The notes below the pieces were generated by a model. That model ran no database searches and had not been told where the DNA came from. It worked only from the letters and a program-made list of their open reading frames with translations. The translations under genes and the position numbers were made by a program. Shown in pieces: positions 25,295-34,501 of a DNA stretch of 64,000 nucleotides. The stretch is taken from positions 620,001 through 684,000 of the forward strand of contig NZ_CP119754.1 in NCBI RefSeq assembly GCF_029319185.1, in the 5' to 3' direction. Every line of letters begins with the position of its first letter. The stretch's first letter is position 1. This DNA is from Superficieibacter sp. HKU1 (GTDB lineage: Bacteria; Pseudomonadota; Gammaproteobacteria; Enterobacterales; Enterobacteriaceae).

Positions 25295-26230
25295 TTACAG
25301 TGCTAAGTCTTGATTCAAAACCAGTGCCAGCAGCGCCTGGCGGGCGAAAATGCCGTTACCAGCCTGCTGGAAATACCAGGCATGCGGCGTTTTATCGACG
25401 TCGGTGGCGATTTCATCGATGCGCGGCAGCGGGTGCAGCACCTTCATATTCGCGCGTGCGCCGTTAAGATCGCTGGCGCGCAGGACGAACTGTGCTTTCA
25501 CGTTGGCGTACTCCGACGGGTCGAGACGCTCTTTCTGCACGCGAGTCATATAGAGAATATCGACCTCAGTCACCACCTCATCAATGGCGTGATGCACGCT
25601 CCAGGCGATCCCTTTTTCATCCAGCATATCCAGGATGTACTGCGGCATCGCCAGCGCGTCCGGGGCGATAAAGCAGAAGCGGTTGCCGCTGAATTTTGCC
25701 AGCGCCTGCGCCAGCGAGTGCACCGTACGGCCATATTTCAAATCGCCGACCATCGCGATAGTGAGGTTTTCCAGCCGCCCCTGAGTCTCCTGAATGGTGA
25801 AGAGATCCAGCAGCGTCTGCGTGGGATGCTGGTTCGCACCGTCGCCCGCGTTCAGCACCGGCACCGCGCCGGAGAACTCGGTGGCCAGACGCGCCGCGCC
25901 TTCCTGCGGGTGGCGCATCACGATGGCGTCCACGTAGGTGCTGATAACGGAGATGGTATCCGCCAGCGTCTCTCCCTTTTTGCCGAGCGAGGTATTGGCG
26001 CTGTCTGAGAAACCGACCACGCTGGCACCCAGGCGATGCATCGATGTTTCAAACGACAGACGGGTACGCGTCGACGCTTCGAAGAAACAGCTGGCGATCA
26101 CTTTATGCTTCAGAAGCTCCGGCTGCGGGTTGGCCTTAAGCTTTGCCGCGGTCACCAGCACCAGCTCAAGCTCCTCGCGGCTGAGATCGTTTATGGAAAT
26201 GATATGTCTCTGAAATAACGGATTAGCCAT
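25295..26230 (-). CDS. pyrB: Aspartate carbamoyltransferase catalytic chain
   Basis: 311 residues from ATG 26230 (MANPLFQRHI), equal to the E. coli chain. The carbamoyl-phosphate loop is STRTRLSFE, with HPTQTL and LPRIDEI further on. It makes carbamoyl aspartate, the committed step of pyrimidine synthesis. The start lies just 3 bases beyond the end of the leader peptide frame. Expression is attenuated in response to UTP through pyrL. Confidence 0.97.
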   Translation of the reverse strand: MANPLFQRHIISINDLSREELELVLVTAAKLKANPQPELLKHKVIASCFFEASTRTRLSFETSMHRLGASVVGFSDSANTSLGKKGETLADTISVISTYVDAIVMRHPQEGAARLATEFSGAVPVLNAGDGANQHPTQTLLDLFTIQETQGRLENLTIAMVGDLKYGRTVHSLAQALAKFSGNRFCFIAPDALAMPQYILDMLDEKGIAWSVHHAIDEVVTEVDILYMTRVQKERLDPSEYANVKAQFVLRASDLNGARANMKVLHPLPRIDEIATDVDKTPHAWYFQQAGNGIFARQALLALVLNQDLAL

Positions 26231-26232
26231 GT

Positions 26233-26370
26233 TTATCTCCTGACGCCTGGGCAAAAAAAAGCCCCTGCAATGAGGGGCTTTGAGAATACAGTGAGCAACG
26301 GGAAGAAAAACGGCAGACCTGCACCCTGTTTCAGGTGCGCTAAGACAGTATGTCGTAGACACTGGACCAT
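26233..26370 (-). CDS. pyrL: pyrBI operon leader peptide
   Basis: 45 codons beginning MVQCLRHTVL and ending FFCPGVRR. The middle GLPFFFP and the C-terminus match the E. coli 44-residue PyrL leader. Its 3' half overlaps the attenuator hairpin, and the T-rich PFFF codons form the transcription pause stretch. Ribosome proximity to paused polymerase, set by UTP level, decides whether the terminator forms. Confidence 0.93.
   Translation of the reverse strand: MVQCLRHTVLAHLKQGAGLPFFFPLLTVFSKPLIAGAFFCPGVRR
26253..26280 (-). terminator. pyrBI attenuator
   Basis: On the minus strand, AAGCCCC and GGGGCTT pair over an 8-base loop, followed at once by eight T. It lies within the last third of pyrL and 23 bases before pyrB, the standard UTP-sensitive attenuator position. 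Confidence 0.95.
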
Positions 26371-26468
26371 GCTTCCTCCCGGCAAATTGTCGGCGATTAT
26401 ACTCAGCTCTAAAACGGGATCAAGCGATTAATGGCGATTTTATTCAACGCAAACGGTTCTATTGAATA

Positions 26469-26948
26469 TTAATTCATATTAAGTATGTAATTAATCTGCT
26501 TGTGGACTAACGCGGTACGCTTCACCGCCCGCGGTGCGACCCAGACAATATTGCCGCTCGCCACGATGCCCAGCACCTCCGGCAGCGCACGATGATCGAG
26601 GATCCGCGCCACCGCCCGGCCATAGCCCGGCACGGTATGAATAAGAATAAATTCGCTGTTGTGCTCCACGCTGACCACCATCTCCGCCACCGATCGCGCG
26701 GCGTCCGGCGCAGGGCGTAATTTAGGATTCAGCGAGTAAATTTTTTGCCCCCGGGCGTTGCGGATTTTTATCACTCCCAGCAGCGTGAGCAGGCGCGAGA
26801 CTGAAGACTGGCTAATATTTTCGAAGCCATGCAGCTGTAAATCACGGCGAATCTCTTCCTGCGAAAAGTAGCTTTTTTCGGCAATCAAACGCTGACACAC
26901 GGTGAGCTGAAGCTGTTCTTTGGGGGAGTATTCACCATATTCCATCAT
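26469..26948 (-). CDS. ArgR-family repressor paralogue of the arginine deiminase locus
   Basis: 159 residues with an N-terminal winged HTH (about 18-75, SQEEIRRDLQLHGFENISQSS) and a C-terminal arginine-binding/oligomerisation region (AVARILDHRALPEVLGIVA). It is the size of ArgR but linked to the arc genes, like the second arginine regulator next to the ADI locus in Salmonella. It is on the same strand as the arc operon, after the transporter gene. Likely controls arginine catabolism; whether it activates or represses cannot be read from the sequence. Confidence 0.88.
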   Translation of the reverse strand: MMEYGEYSPKEQLQLTVCQRLIAEKSYFSQEEIRRDLQLHGFENISQSSVSRLLTLLGVIKIRNARGQKIYSLNPKLRPAPDAARSVAEMVVSVEHNSEFILIHTVPGYGRAVARILDHRALPEVLGIVASGNIVWVAPRAVKRTALVHKQINYILNMN

Positions 26949-27071
26949 TTTTTATCCTGCAATATCAATCTGTTATAAGTCACCCCCTTCTCCCGCATGC
27001 GAAGGGATCCCGTATGACGTTATTAAGTCCGAATGAAGGCACTGCGTCCGTCAGGCGCAGCGCCACCGTAC

Positions 27072-28475
27072 CTATAGTAATGCCCCGATGCTTAAAGTTG
27101 CCATAATAACCAGCGTCAGGATGACGAGCAGCGGCGCAACCCATTTCAGATAACGTACGTAAGGAACGCGGGCAATGGCCAGTCCACCCATGACCACTGC
27201 CGAGGTGGGCGTCACCAGGTTAACAATTCCGGAGGCGGACTGGTAAGCCGTGACGACCAGGTCGCGCGGCACGCCAGCGAAATCTGCCAGCGGTGCCATA
27301 ATCGGCATGGTTAACACGGCAAGACCCGACGACGACGGCACCAGGAAAGAAAGTACCACCTCCAGCCAGTACATCACGTTGATAAAGGCCATGCTGGAAA
27401 GGCCGCTGACGGTCTCCTCCGCGCTATGCAGGATCGTGTGGGTAATCATGCCCTTATCCATTATCACCACAATCCCGCGCGCAATGCCGATAATCAGCGC
27501 CACGCCCAATAACTCACGCGCCCCGTTGATAAAGGTCGAGGTCAGTTCCTCTTCGCTCATCCGGGCAATGATACCGACGATAATCGCCGCGACGAGGAAC
27601 ACCGCTGAGATTTCCGCCATCCACCAACCCTGCACGGATACGCCATAAATCATCACGGCGAACGCGAGAGCAAAAATCACCAGGATAAGCTTGCGCACTG
27701 GCGTAAATGCCAGCGAGTCCTGCGTTTTTTCACCGAGAAAATGCGCCCGGTTTTCTTCTTGCTTATCAGCGACGATAGAGCGGGAAGGGGCGAGCCTGAC
27801 CTGGCGGGCATAGCGCATGACCCAGACCACGCAAATGATCCAGCCTGCCACCAGCAACACCGCGCGCATCCCGATCCCGTCGGTAAAAGGAATGCCGGCA
27901 GCGTTAGCGGCAATGACCGTTGCAAAAGGGTTGATGGTGGAGCCCAGCGTGCCAATCCCCGCGCCGAGCAGGATCGTCGAGGCGGCAACCACCGGGTCAA
28001 AACGTGCCGCCAGCATGACCGGCACCAGCAGGGTGTAAAAAGGCAGCGACTCTTCTGCCATCCCGTAAATGGTACCGCCGGCGGCAAACAGGGCCATCAG
28101 GATGGGGATCATCCACTCTTCGCGTCCGCGCAGACGCAGCGTAACGCACTCGATCCCGGCATCGATGGCTCCGGTTCTGGTCACAATGCCGAGGAAGCCA
28201 CCGATGATCAAAATAAACAGCGCCACGTCGATGGCACCCGCCTGACCAGTTTCGGGATCGTACAGTCCGCTAATCGGGGCCATCACTACTGCGATAATGC
28301 CTTGCGGATGGGCCGCCATGTGCGCGTAGGTGCCGGCTACCGGCACCTCTTTGCCCAGCGCGTCGTTCATCGCCATATGATACTGCCCGGCCGGGATCAG
28401 CCACGTCAGCACGGCGACCAGGGCGATAAGAATGAACAAAATGGTGTAAGCCGAGGGGAATTTGAATTTACTCAT
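27072..28475 (-). CDS. YfcC-family transporter, probable arginine/ornithine exchanger of the ADI operon
   Basis: 467 residues with about 12 membrane segments, of the YfcC/DcuC-like superfamily (PF03606 type). Visible motifs include GTIYGMAEESLPFY and TSAVVMGGLAIARVPY. It is not an ArcD APC-family antiporter, but it takes that position as the last structural gene of an arcA-arcC-arcB operon. Import of arginine in exchange for ornithine is inferred from this context. It starts 47 bases after arcB. Confidence 0.8.
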   Translation of the reverse strand: MSKFKFPSAYTILFILIALVAVLTWLIPAGQYHMAMNDALGKEVPVAGTYAHMAAHPQGIIAVVMAPISGLYDPETGQAGAIDVALFILIIGGFLGIVTRTGAIDAGIECVTLRLRGREEWMIPILMALFAAGGTIYGMAEESLPFYTLLVPVMLAARFDPVVAASTILLGAGIGTLGSTINPFATVIAANAAGIPFTDGIGMRAVLLVAGWIICVVWVMRYARQVRLAPSRSIVADKQEENRAHFLGEKTQDSLAFTPVRKLILVIFALAFAVMIYGVSVQGWWMAEISAVFLVAAIIVGIIARMSEEELTSTFINGARELLGVALIIGIARGIVVIMDKGMITHTILHSAEETVSGLSSMAFINVMYWLEVVLSFLVPSSSGLAVLTMPIMAPLADFAGVPRDLVVTAYQSASGIVNLVTPTSAVVMGGLAIARVPYVRYLKWVAPLLVILTLVIMATLSIGALL

Positions 28476-28522
28476 GATAGGTTCCCTATCCCGGCGTGCC
28501 AGTCAGCAGGCCGGGAATGTGA

Positions 28523-29527
28523 TTACTCGCCGAGTGTCGCCACCATCACCGCTTTGATGGTATGCATACGGTTTTCCGCTTCATCGAAGACGATGGAATG
28601 GGGCGATTCGAACACCGCTTCCGTGACCTCCAGCCCTTTCATGCCGTAGGCCATTTCGATTTCACGGCCGGTTTTGGTGTGTTCGTTATGGAAGGCGGGT
28701 AGGCAGTGCATAAATTTCACCTGCGCATTGCCGGTGGCTTCCAGCACCCGCTGATTAATCTGGTAGGGTTTCATCAGGCTGACGCGTTCCGCCCACGCTT
28801 CTTTCGGCTCACCCATCGACACCCATACATCGGTGTAGAGAAAATCGACGCCGTGAACGCCTTCTTCAACGTTTTCGGTGAGGGTAATGCGTGCGCCGGT
28901 TTCCCGGGCGATGGCCCGACACTCTGCGACCAGCGCCTCGTCAGGCCAGAAAGATTTCGGCGCCACCAGGCGGATGTCCATCCCCATCTTCGCCGCGCCG
29001 ACCATCAGGGAGTTGCCCATGTTATTGCGCGCGTCGCCAAGATAAGCAAAGCGCAGTTCCGCCAGCGATTTACCCGGCGCATGCTCCAGCATGGTCATCA
29101 GATCGGCGAGGATCTGCGTCGGGTGAAATTCGTCCGTCAGCCCGTTCCACACCGGCACGCCGGCATAAGCGCCCAGCTCCTCGACAATCTGCTGACCAAA
29201 GCCGCGGTACTCAATGCCGTCATACATCCGTCCCAGCACCCGCGCGGTATCTTTCATCGACTCTTTATGGCCGATCTGAGAGCCGCTGGGGCCGAGGTAG
29301 GTGACCTGCGCGCCCTGATCGAAGGCCCCGACTTCAAAGGCGCAGCGGGTACGGGTGGAGGTTTTTTCAAAAATCAGCGCGATATTTTTGCCTTTCAGCA
29401 TCGGCTTTTCGCGCCCCGCTTTTTTGGCGGCTTTCAGTTCAATGGCCAGATCGATCAGGTACTGTATTTCTGCCGGGGTATAGTCCAGCAGTTTGAGAAA
29501 ATTGCGGTTTTTAAGAGAGATAGCCAT
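28523..29527 (-). CDS. arcB: Ornithine carbamoyltransferase, catabolic
   Basis: 334 residues. Carbamoyl-phosphate motif STRTRCAFE, HPTQILAD, ornithine loop FLYTDVWVSMGEP and HCLPAFH. It is a close paralogue of the argI product encoded 4 kb away. Within the arginine deiminase operon it works in the catabolic direction, splitting citrulline with phosphate into ornithine and carbamoyl phosphate. The assignment to the catabolic role comes from operon position, not from sequence alone. Confidence 0.9.
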   Translation of the reverse strand: MAISLKNRNFLKLLDYTPAEIQYLIDLAIELKAAKKAGREKPMLKGKNIALIFEKTSTRTRCAFEVGAFDQGAQVTYLGPSGSQIGHKESMKDTARVLGRMYDGIEYRGFGQQIVEELGAYAGVPVWNGLTDEFHPTQILADLMTMLEHAPGKSLAELRFAYLGDARNNMGNSLMVGAAKMGMDIRLVAPKSFWPDEALVAECRAIARETGARITLTENVEEGVHGVDFLYTDVWVSMGEPKEAWAERVSLMKPYQINQRVLEATGNAQVKFMHCLPAFHNEHTKTGREIEMAYGMKGLEVTEAVFESPHSIVFDEAENRMHTIKAVMVATLGE

Positions 29528-29545
29528 GATTCATTCCTTTTAAAA

Positions 29546-30481
29546 TTACAGGGCCGCCGATGTCATGTTTTCCATGCGAATCAACGTGCCTTTATCTCCG
29601 GACAAAATGGCCGGACCATCTGCCAGCGCGCCGATCCCGGCGCGGCCGTGGCAGGCTTCAACGTAGCGGCAGCAGGCCGCGATTTTTGGCCCCATCGATC
29701 CGGCATCGAACTGCATATTCCTGAGCAACTCCGGCGTCGCCTGAATCAAGGGACGCTGTCCCGGCGTGCCCCAGTCGAGGTACACCGCATCCGCATCGGT
29801 CAGGATCAGCAGCGCGTCGGCATCAAGCTGGCGGGCCAGCAGCGCGGCTGAGAGATCTTTGTCGATCACCGCTTCAACGCCGTGGTAGCCATCGGCTTTT
29901 TGCACCACCGGAACGCCCCCGCCGCCGTTGCAGATCACCAGATGATCGCGTTCGAGCAGCGCCTGAATGGCATCGCTTTCCACAATGTGAGCGGGAAGAG
30001 GAGAGGGCACGACGCGGCGAAACCAGCGGCCATCAGGCCTGAACGTCCAGCCTTTCTCGCGTCCGAGGGCGTCGGCCTGCGCCTGGTCATACACCGGACC
30101 AATGTATTTGGTTGGGTTGCTGAAGGCCGGATCGTCGGCATCGACTTCGACCTGGGTCAGCAGCACGCTGATATGGCGTTCAGGAAGTTGATTCTTAAGC
30201 GACTGCTGAAGCATATAGCCGATCATCCCCTGGCTTTCCGCGCCGAGAACGTCGAGCGGATAAGGCGTGACGGCATCGCAGGCGCTGTTCTGCAGCGCCA
30301 GCAGGCCCACCTGCGGCCCGTTGCCGTGCACCAGCACGACGCGCCATTGCCGGGTCAGGCTGGCAATCGTCGCTGCCGCCAGATCGATATTTTTCCGCTG
30401 AATGTCAGCTTCCAGCGGTTCGCCGCGTTTTAACAGGGCGTTACCGCCGAGCGCGACGACCAGAGTCGGTTTCTTGTCCAT
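29546..30481 (-). CDS. arcC: Carbamate kinase
   Basis: 311 residues from ATG 30481 (MDKKPTLVVALGGNALL). Amino-acid-kinase fold with the early ALGGNAL phosphate loop, VHGNGPQVG and a nucleotide segment ILTDADAVY. It converts carbamoyl phosphate and ADP to ATP, CO2 and ammonia, the energy-yielding step of arginine fermentation. It begins 10 bases after arcA. Confidence 0.93.
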   Translation of the reverse strand: MDKKPTLVVALGGNALLKRGEPLEADIQRKNIDLAAATIASLTRQWRVVLVHGNGPQVGLLALQNSACDAVTPYPLDVLGAESQGMIGYMLQQSLKNQLPERHISVLLTQVEVDADDPAFSNPTKYIGPVYDQAQADALGREKGWTFRPDGRWFRRVVPSPLPAHIVESDAIQALLERDHLVICNGGGGVPVVQKADGYHGVEAVIDKDLSAALLARQLDADALLILTDADAVYLDWGTPGQRPLIQATPELLRNMQFDAGSMGPKIAACCRYVEACHGRAGIGALADGPAILSGDKGTLIRMENMTSAAL

Positions 30482-30491
30482 TACGGGCTCC

Positions 30492-31709
30492 TTAAATACC
30501 ATCTCGTTGCAGTGGACAGCTCATGCAGCGTGCGCCGCCGCGTCCGCGTCCCAGTTCATCGCCGGGGATTGGCAGCACGGTGATACCGGCCTTGTCATAT
30601 TTTTCATTGGTCCAGACGTTGCGCTCGTAGCCCACCACCACGCCGGGGCGCAGGGTCAGTACGTTATTGGCGTCGTTCCACTGTTCGCGCTCGGCTTCGA
30701 AGGCATCGCCGCCGGTGGTGATCAGCTGAACCCGATCGATACCCAGCGCTTTTTCAATGGCGTGCAGCAGGCTGGTTTCCTGAACGCGATCCAGGCCGCC
30801 GCGCCCGTCCGGCGTCAGGGTCCAGCACTGGGATTCTTTGCGCACCACCTCGGGATAAACGGAGAAGGTGTTAACGTCGATGTGGGTCATCACCGTATCG
30901 AGATGCATACAGGAGCGATGTTTGGGCAGTTCAACCACCACGCGCTCGGCCTGGCGATGTTTAAATAAGGCGGTGGCAAGAAATTCCACGCCCTGCGGGG
31001 TCGTCCGTTCGGAGAGACCAATCAGGACGGCTCCGCGTCCAATAACTAATACATCGCCCCCTTCGAGGGTGGCGTGATCGTAATTAATATTGTCGTCGCC
31101 GAAATATTTTATAAAATCGCCGTCGGCAAATGCCGGGTGCCAGCGATAAATGGCCCGCAAATTATTCGTTTCCCGCTGACGCGCAGGTTTAGCCATAGGA
31201 TTAATTGACACACCGTTATAAATCCAGCATGACGTATCACGGGTAAATAAATGATTAGGCAACGGCTTCATAATAAAATCATTCGCGTCGTGGGTATCCA
31301 CCACCATATTTTTTATAAATGAAGGAATTTCCCCGTAGGTCAGACCGCCGCTTAAATGACGCGCCAGCTGTCGATGCTGCATATCCGCCAGCCAGCCGCG
31401 AACGTCGGAAGCAAAGCCCGGCCCGAGGCGGTAATCCGACACCTGAGTGGTCAGCAGCCAGTCTTTCGCTTCAGCAATATCAAGCGTTTGCGCCAGGAGA
31501 TCGGTTAATAACAGCACTTCCACGCCCTGATCGCGCAGGGTGCTGGCGAAGATGTCATGCTCAGTTCCCGCCCGCTCAACGGACAGGACATCATCAAACA
31601 GCAATTCCTGGCAATTTGACGGGGTTAATCTTTTCAGGCTGAGATTAGGTCGATGAAGCATTACGCTTCGTAACGTTCCCACCTCGGAACCAACGTAATT
31701 CTTTTCCAT
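30492..31709 (-). CDS. arcA: Arginine deiminase
   Basis: 405 residues from ATG 31709 (MEKNYVGSEVGTLRSVMLHRP). The guanidino-modifying fold shows LEGGDVLVIG, the HMDTV-equivalent MHLDTVMTHID and the C-terminal catalytic cysteine in GGARCMSCPL. It hydrolyses arginine to citrulline and ammonia, giving both acid resistance and ATP through ArcB/ArcC. First gene of the operon. The promoter region carries CRP-like and FNR-like sites. The frame is open upstream but the family N-terminus fixes the start. Confidence 0.95.
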   Translation of the reverse strand: MEKNYVGSEVGTLRSVMLHRPNLSLKRLTPSNCQELLFDDVLSVERAGTEHDIFASTLRDQGVEVLLLTDLLAQTLDIAEAKDWLLTTQVSDYRLGPGFASDVRGWLADMQHRQLARHLSGGLTYGEIPSFIKNMVVDTHDANDFIMKPLPNHLFTRDTSCWIYNGVSINPMAKPARQRETNNLRAIYRWHPAFADGDFIKYFGDDNINYDHATLEGGDVLVIGRGAVLIGLSERTTPQGVEFLATALFKHRQAERVVVELPKHRSCMHLDTVMTHIDVNTFSVYPEVVRKESQCWTLTPDGRGGLDRVQETSLLHAIEKALGIDRVQLITTGGDAFEAEREQWNDANNVLTLRPGVVVGYERNVWTNEKYDKAGITVLPIPGDELGRGRGGARCMSCPLQRDGI

Positions 31710-31797
31710 AATTAATCCTTGATGCTTTTTATAAATAAAAAGAAAGGTCGACGAAAATGTATTTCGCGTTTGCCGGTAGCAATTGATTTCGTGATGG

Positions 31798-31891
31798 ATA
31801 ATAGGTTTTTTAAAAGCTAAAAATGTGATGAGGGTCACGCGGGAATAGCGTCTGAAAGAATTGTTTATTATTTATGATAGTTATCATAAAT
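31798..31891 (-). promoter_or_regulatory. arcA promoter with CRP and FNR sites
   Basis: On the minus strand, -10 TATTAT (31798-31803) lies 31 bp (centre to centre) downstream of TGTGA-6-TCACG (31824-31839), a CRP site one base from consensus, placing CRP near -41. Further upstream is a perfect 22-bp dyad (31870-31891) whose core ATGAT-AGTT-ATCAT fits an FNR site (TGAT-N4-ATCA), centred near -90. This predicts catabolite and anaerobic control. Confidence 0.65.
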
Positions 31892-32374
31892 TCGTTATTT
31901 AAATTGCAATGGTGAATGAATGAATACGCTTTTACGGCCTGGATTATTCTTGTTTGTTAATAATGTGTTGTTATTTTAAATATGTCGCATCATCTTAACT
32001 TATTGAAAATAAAAGACTTAACTATCTGATTTTTATCGTTATGCAGAAATACCACGATATTATCCGGGACGTAAGCTAAATGGGTAAATATTTATGCGTT
32101 ATAGCTGCAAAAATCATGGCATCTAAAGTGTGATATACCGATTGTTTTTATTGTAAATACTTTTTTTTCAAGTGGTTAAGTCGATAGTATGAATTTACAT
32201 TTTTCGGAGTATGCATAATTAATGCATAAAAAGCGGAAGGCGATCACAGCTGATTAATCTCTTATCCGATAAACATGCGCTACCGCAAGTCTTCGACAAA
32301 AACGAGTGGCGGGGCGGTGTGATTGATCGTATAACTGAGGAAATGAAACATCGTTTTAATTAAGAGGGGTTATC
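31892..32374. other. AT-rich intergenic region between arcA and tabA
   Basis: About 480 bases with no credible gene. Notable are two ATGCAT palindromes 11 bp apart (32211-32216 and 32222-32227) and a partial ARG-box-like TATGAATTTACATT near 32188-32202. The tabA Shine-Dalgarno GAGGGG is at the right end. It probably holds upstream control sites for the arc operon and the tabA promoter. Confidence 0.5.
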
Positions 32375-32827
32375 ATGATCGTTGGCAACATTCACCATCT
32401 ACACAGCTGGCTACCGGCGGAACTGCGCCATGCCATTGAACACGTTAAAGCGCACGTTACCGATGCCACTGCAACCGGCAAATATGAGATCGACGGCAGC
32501 CGCCTGTTCTATATCCTCTCTGAAGATATGACTGAGCCTTTCGAAAAACGCCGCGCGGAATACCATGCCCGCTATCTCGACATCCAAATTATTCTGAAAG
32601 GTCAGGAAGGGATGACCTTCAGTACGCTTCCGGCAGGTACACCGGACACGGACTGGCTGGCGGATAAAGACATCGCCTTCTTACCGGAGGGCGAGCAGGA
32701 GAAAACCGTGGTGCTGAGCGAAGGGGATTTTGTGGTGTTCTATCCGGGCGAAGTCCACAAGCCGCTGTGCGCGGTCGGTACGCCAGCGCAGGGGCGCAAA
32801 GTGGTAGTGAAACTGCTGGTGGAGTGA
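32375..32827 (+). CDS. tabA: YhcH/YjgK/YiaL family protein TabA
   Basis: 150 residues, the length of E. coli TabA (YjgK). A double-stranded beta-helix (cupin-like) protein with a probable metal site: HARYLDIQI (about 66-74) and PGEVHKPLC (about 128-136). In E. coli it affects biofilm formation and toxin-antitoxin phenotypes; relatives act as sugar anomerases or isomerases. It stands alone and is convergent with argI. Confidence 0.88.
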   Translation: MIVGNIHHLHSWLPAELRHAIEHVKAHVTDATATGKYEIDGSRLFYILSEDMTEPFEKRRAEYHARYLDIQIILKGQEGMTFSTLPAGTPDTDWLADKDIAFLPEGEQEKTVVLSEGDFVVFYPGEVHKPLCAVGTPAQGRKVVVKLLVE

Positions 32828-32868
32828 GGCGGGAATTAGCGCTGCGAACGATCGCAGCGCTAAAGCGC

Positions 32869-33873
32869 CTATTCCGCCAGGGTCGCCACCATCACCGCCT
32901 TAATGGTGTGCATCCGGTTTTCCGCCTGATCGAATACGATGCTGGCCGCAGACTCAAACACCTCATCCGTCACTTCCATGCCGCCGTGTAACCCATACGC
33001 TTCCGCCATCTGTTTGCCGAGGACAGTTTGATCGTCATGGAAGGCGGGCAGACAGTGCAGAAACTTCACCTGCGGATTGCCGGTTAACTGCATCATGTGG
33101 CTGTTCACCTGATAATCACGCAGCAGGGCGATACGTTCGGCCCACTTCTCTTTGGCTTCGCCCATCGACACCCAGACGTCGGTATAGATAAAGTCCGCGC
33201 CCTTCACGCCTGCCGCGACATCTTCCGTCAGGGTGATGCTACCGCCGGTCTGCGCCGCCAGCGCCTTGCACTCGGCAACCAGGCTTTCCTCCGGCCAGCA
33301 GGCTTTTGGTGCTACCAGACGCAAATCAAGCCCGGTGAGTGCGGCGGCTTCCAGCATGGTATTGCCCATGTTATTGCGTGCGTCGCCCGCGTAGACCAGC
33401 GTCATCTCATTCAACGCCTTGCCCGGCAGGTGCTCCTGCATGGTCAGCAGATCTGCCAGCAGCTGCGTCGGGTGAAACTCGTTGGTCAGCCCGTTCCATA
33501 CTGGCACGCCAGCAAACTCTGCCAGCGTTTCGACCACCTCCTGCCCGTGGCCGCGGTATTGAATGCCGTCATACATCCGGCCCAGCACGCGGGCGGTATC
33601 TTTAATGGATTCTTTATGACCAATCTGGCTGCCGCTGGGGCCAAGATACGTGACGCGTGCGCCCTGGTCGTATGCGGCAACTTCGAAAGAGCATCGGGTA
33701 CGGGTGGAGTCTTTTTCGAAGATGAGCGCGATGTTTTTACCGCTAAGCTGCGGCACTTCCTGGCCCTGTTTTTTGTCCGCCTTCAGTCTGGCGGCGAGCT
33801 TGAGCAGCGTGTGAATTTCCGCAGGGGTAAAATCGAGTAACTTTAAAAAGTGTTTCTGGTAGAACGACGACAT
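32869..33873 (-). CDS. argI: Ornithine carbamoyltransferase, anabolic
   Basis: 334 residues. STRTRCSFE, HPTQLLAD, FIYTDVWVSMGEAKEKWAER and HCLPAFHDDQT. Makes citrulline from ornithine and carbamoyl phosphate in arginine synthesis. Synteny with rraB, miaE and valS matches E. coli argI. Two ARG boxes lie directly upstream, unlike the catabolic paralogue at 28.5 kb. The two proteins are similar and probably arose by duplication. Confidence 0.96.
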   Translation of the reverse strand: MSSFYQKHFLKLLDFTPAEIHTLLKLAARLKADKKQGQEVPQLSGKNIALIFEKDSTRTRCSFEVAAYDQGARVTYLGPSGSQIGHKESIKDTARVLGRMYDGIQYRGHGQEVVETLAEFAGVPVWNGLTNEFHPTQLLADLLTMQEHLPGKALNEMTLVYAGDARNNMGNTMLEAAALTGLDLRLVAPKACWPEESLVAECKALAAQTGGSITLTEDVAAGVKGADFIYTDVWVSMGEAKEKWAERIALLRDYQVNSHMMQLTGNPQVKFLHCLPAFHDDQTVLGKQMAEAYGLHGGMEVTDEVFESAASIVFDQAENRMHTIKAVMVATLAE

Positions 33874-33900
33874 ATTTCCCTCTCATGACGTAGGTCACTA

Positions 33901-33939
33901 ATTGAATTAAAATTCAATTTATCTGTATGAATATGCAAT
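33901..33939 (-). promoter_or_regulatory. Paired ARG boxes upstream of argI
   Basis: A perfect ARG box, ATTGAATTAAAATTCAAT (33901-33918), then 3 bases, then a weaker box with TGTAT-GAAT-ATGCA at its core (33922-33939). Two 18-bp boxes separated by 3 bp are the standard ArgR hexamer target. They begin 28 bp upstream of the argI start. Confidence 0.92.
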
Positions 33940-34037
33940 TGCAAGCCCTGATCATAAATCTTTGCCGGATGGACTGGAGGCAATGTCAGCGGTGTGTGAC
34001 AATAGAAGTAACGGCGGCAATTTATGAGGAACCCACC

Positions 34038-34451
34038 ATGGCAAACCCGGAATACCTGGAAGAGCAGCGTGAAGAAACGCGTTTAACCATCGAAGAGTTA
34101 ATTGAAGACGGCAGCGATCCTGATGCCCTGTACACCATTGAACATCATCTTTCCGCTGACGACTTCGACACGCTGGAGAAATTCGCGGTAGAAGCCTTCA
34201 AACTGGGTTACGAAGTGACCGAGCCCGAAGAGCTGGAAGTGGAAGAGGGTGATACGGTTATCTGCTGCGACATTCTCAGCGAATGCGCGCTTAACGCCGA
34301 TCTGATCGACGCGCAGGTGGAACAGCTGATGAATCTGGCTGAAAAATTCAACGTCGAATATGACGGCTGGGGCACCTACTTCGAAGATCCCGATGCGGAA
34401 GACAGCGACGAGGATGACATCGACGAAGATGACGACGGCGTACGTCACTAA
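34038..34451 (+). CDS. rraB: Ribonuclease E inhibitor RraB
   Basis: 137 residues from ATG 34038 (MANPEYLEEQREE). Very acidic, with a C-terminal Asp/Glu tail (EDSDEDDIDEDDDG) typical of RraB (YjgD). It binds RNase E and modulates mRNA decay. Divergent from argI. Confidence 0.94.
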   Translation: MANPEYLEEQREETRLTIEELIEDGSDPDALYTIEHHLSADDFDTLEKFAVEAFKLGYEVTEPEELEVEEGDTVICCDILSECALNADLIDAQVEQLMNLAEKFNVEYDGWGTYFEDPDAEDSDEDDIDEDDDGVRH

Positions 34452-34464
34452 GCTATAAACTCCG

Positions 34465-34488
34465 GTGCGGCAGCTTCGGCTGCCGCAC
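34465..34488 (+). terminator. Strong UUCG-capped hairpin after rraB
   Basis: A perfect 10-bp stem GTGCGGCAGC/GCTGCCGCAC with a TTCG tetraloop, 14 bases after the rraB stop. No T-run follows, so it may stabilise the rraB mRNA or cause partial termination before miaE. Confidence 0.55.
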
Positions 34489-34501
34489 TCTCAGGACTGT
34501 T

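Noticed and set aside
27038..27064. Hairpin GGCACTGCG/CGCAGCGCC downstream of the YfcC-type gene
   Set aside because: A real stem with one wobble, but no T-run and an ArgR-like gene follows on the same strand, so I did not list it as a terminator.
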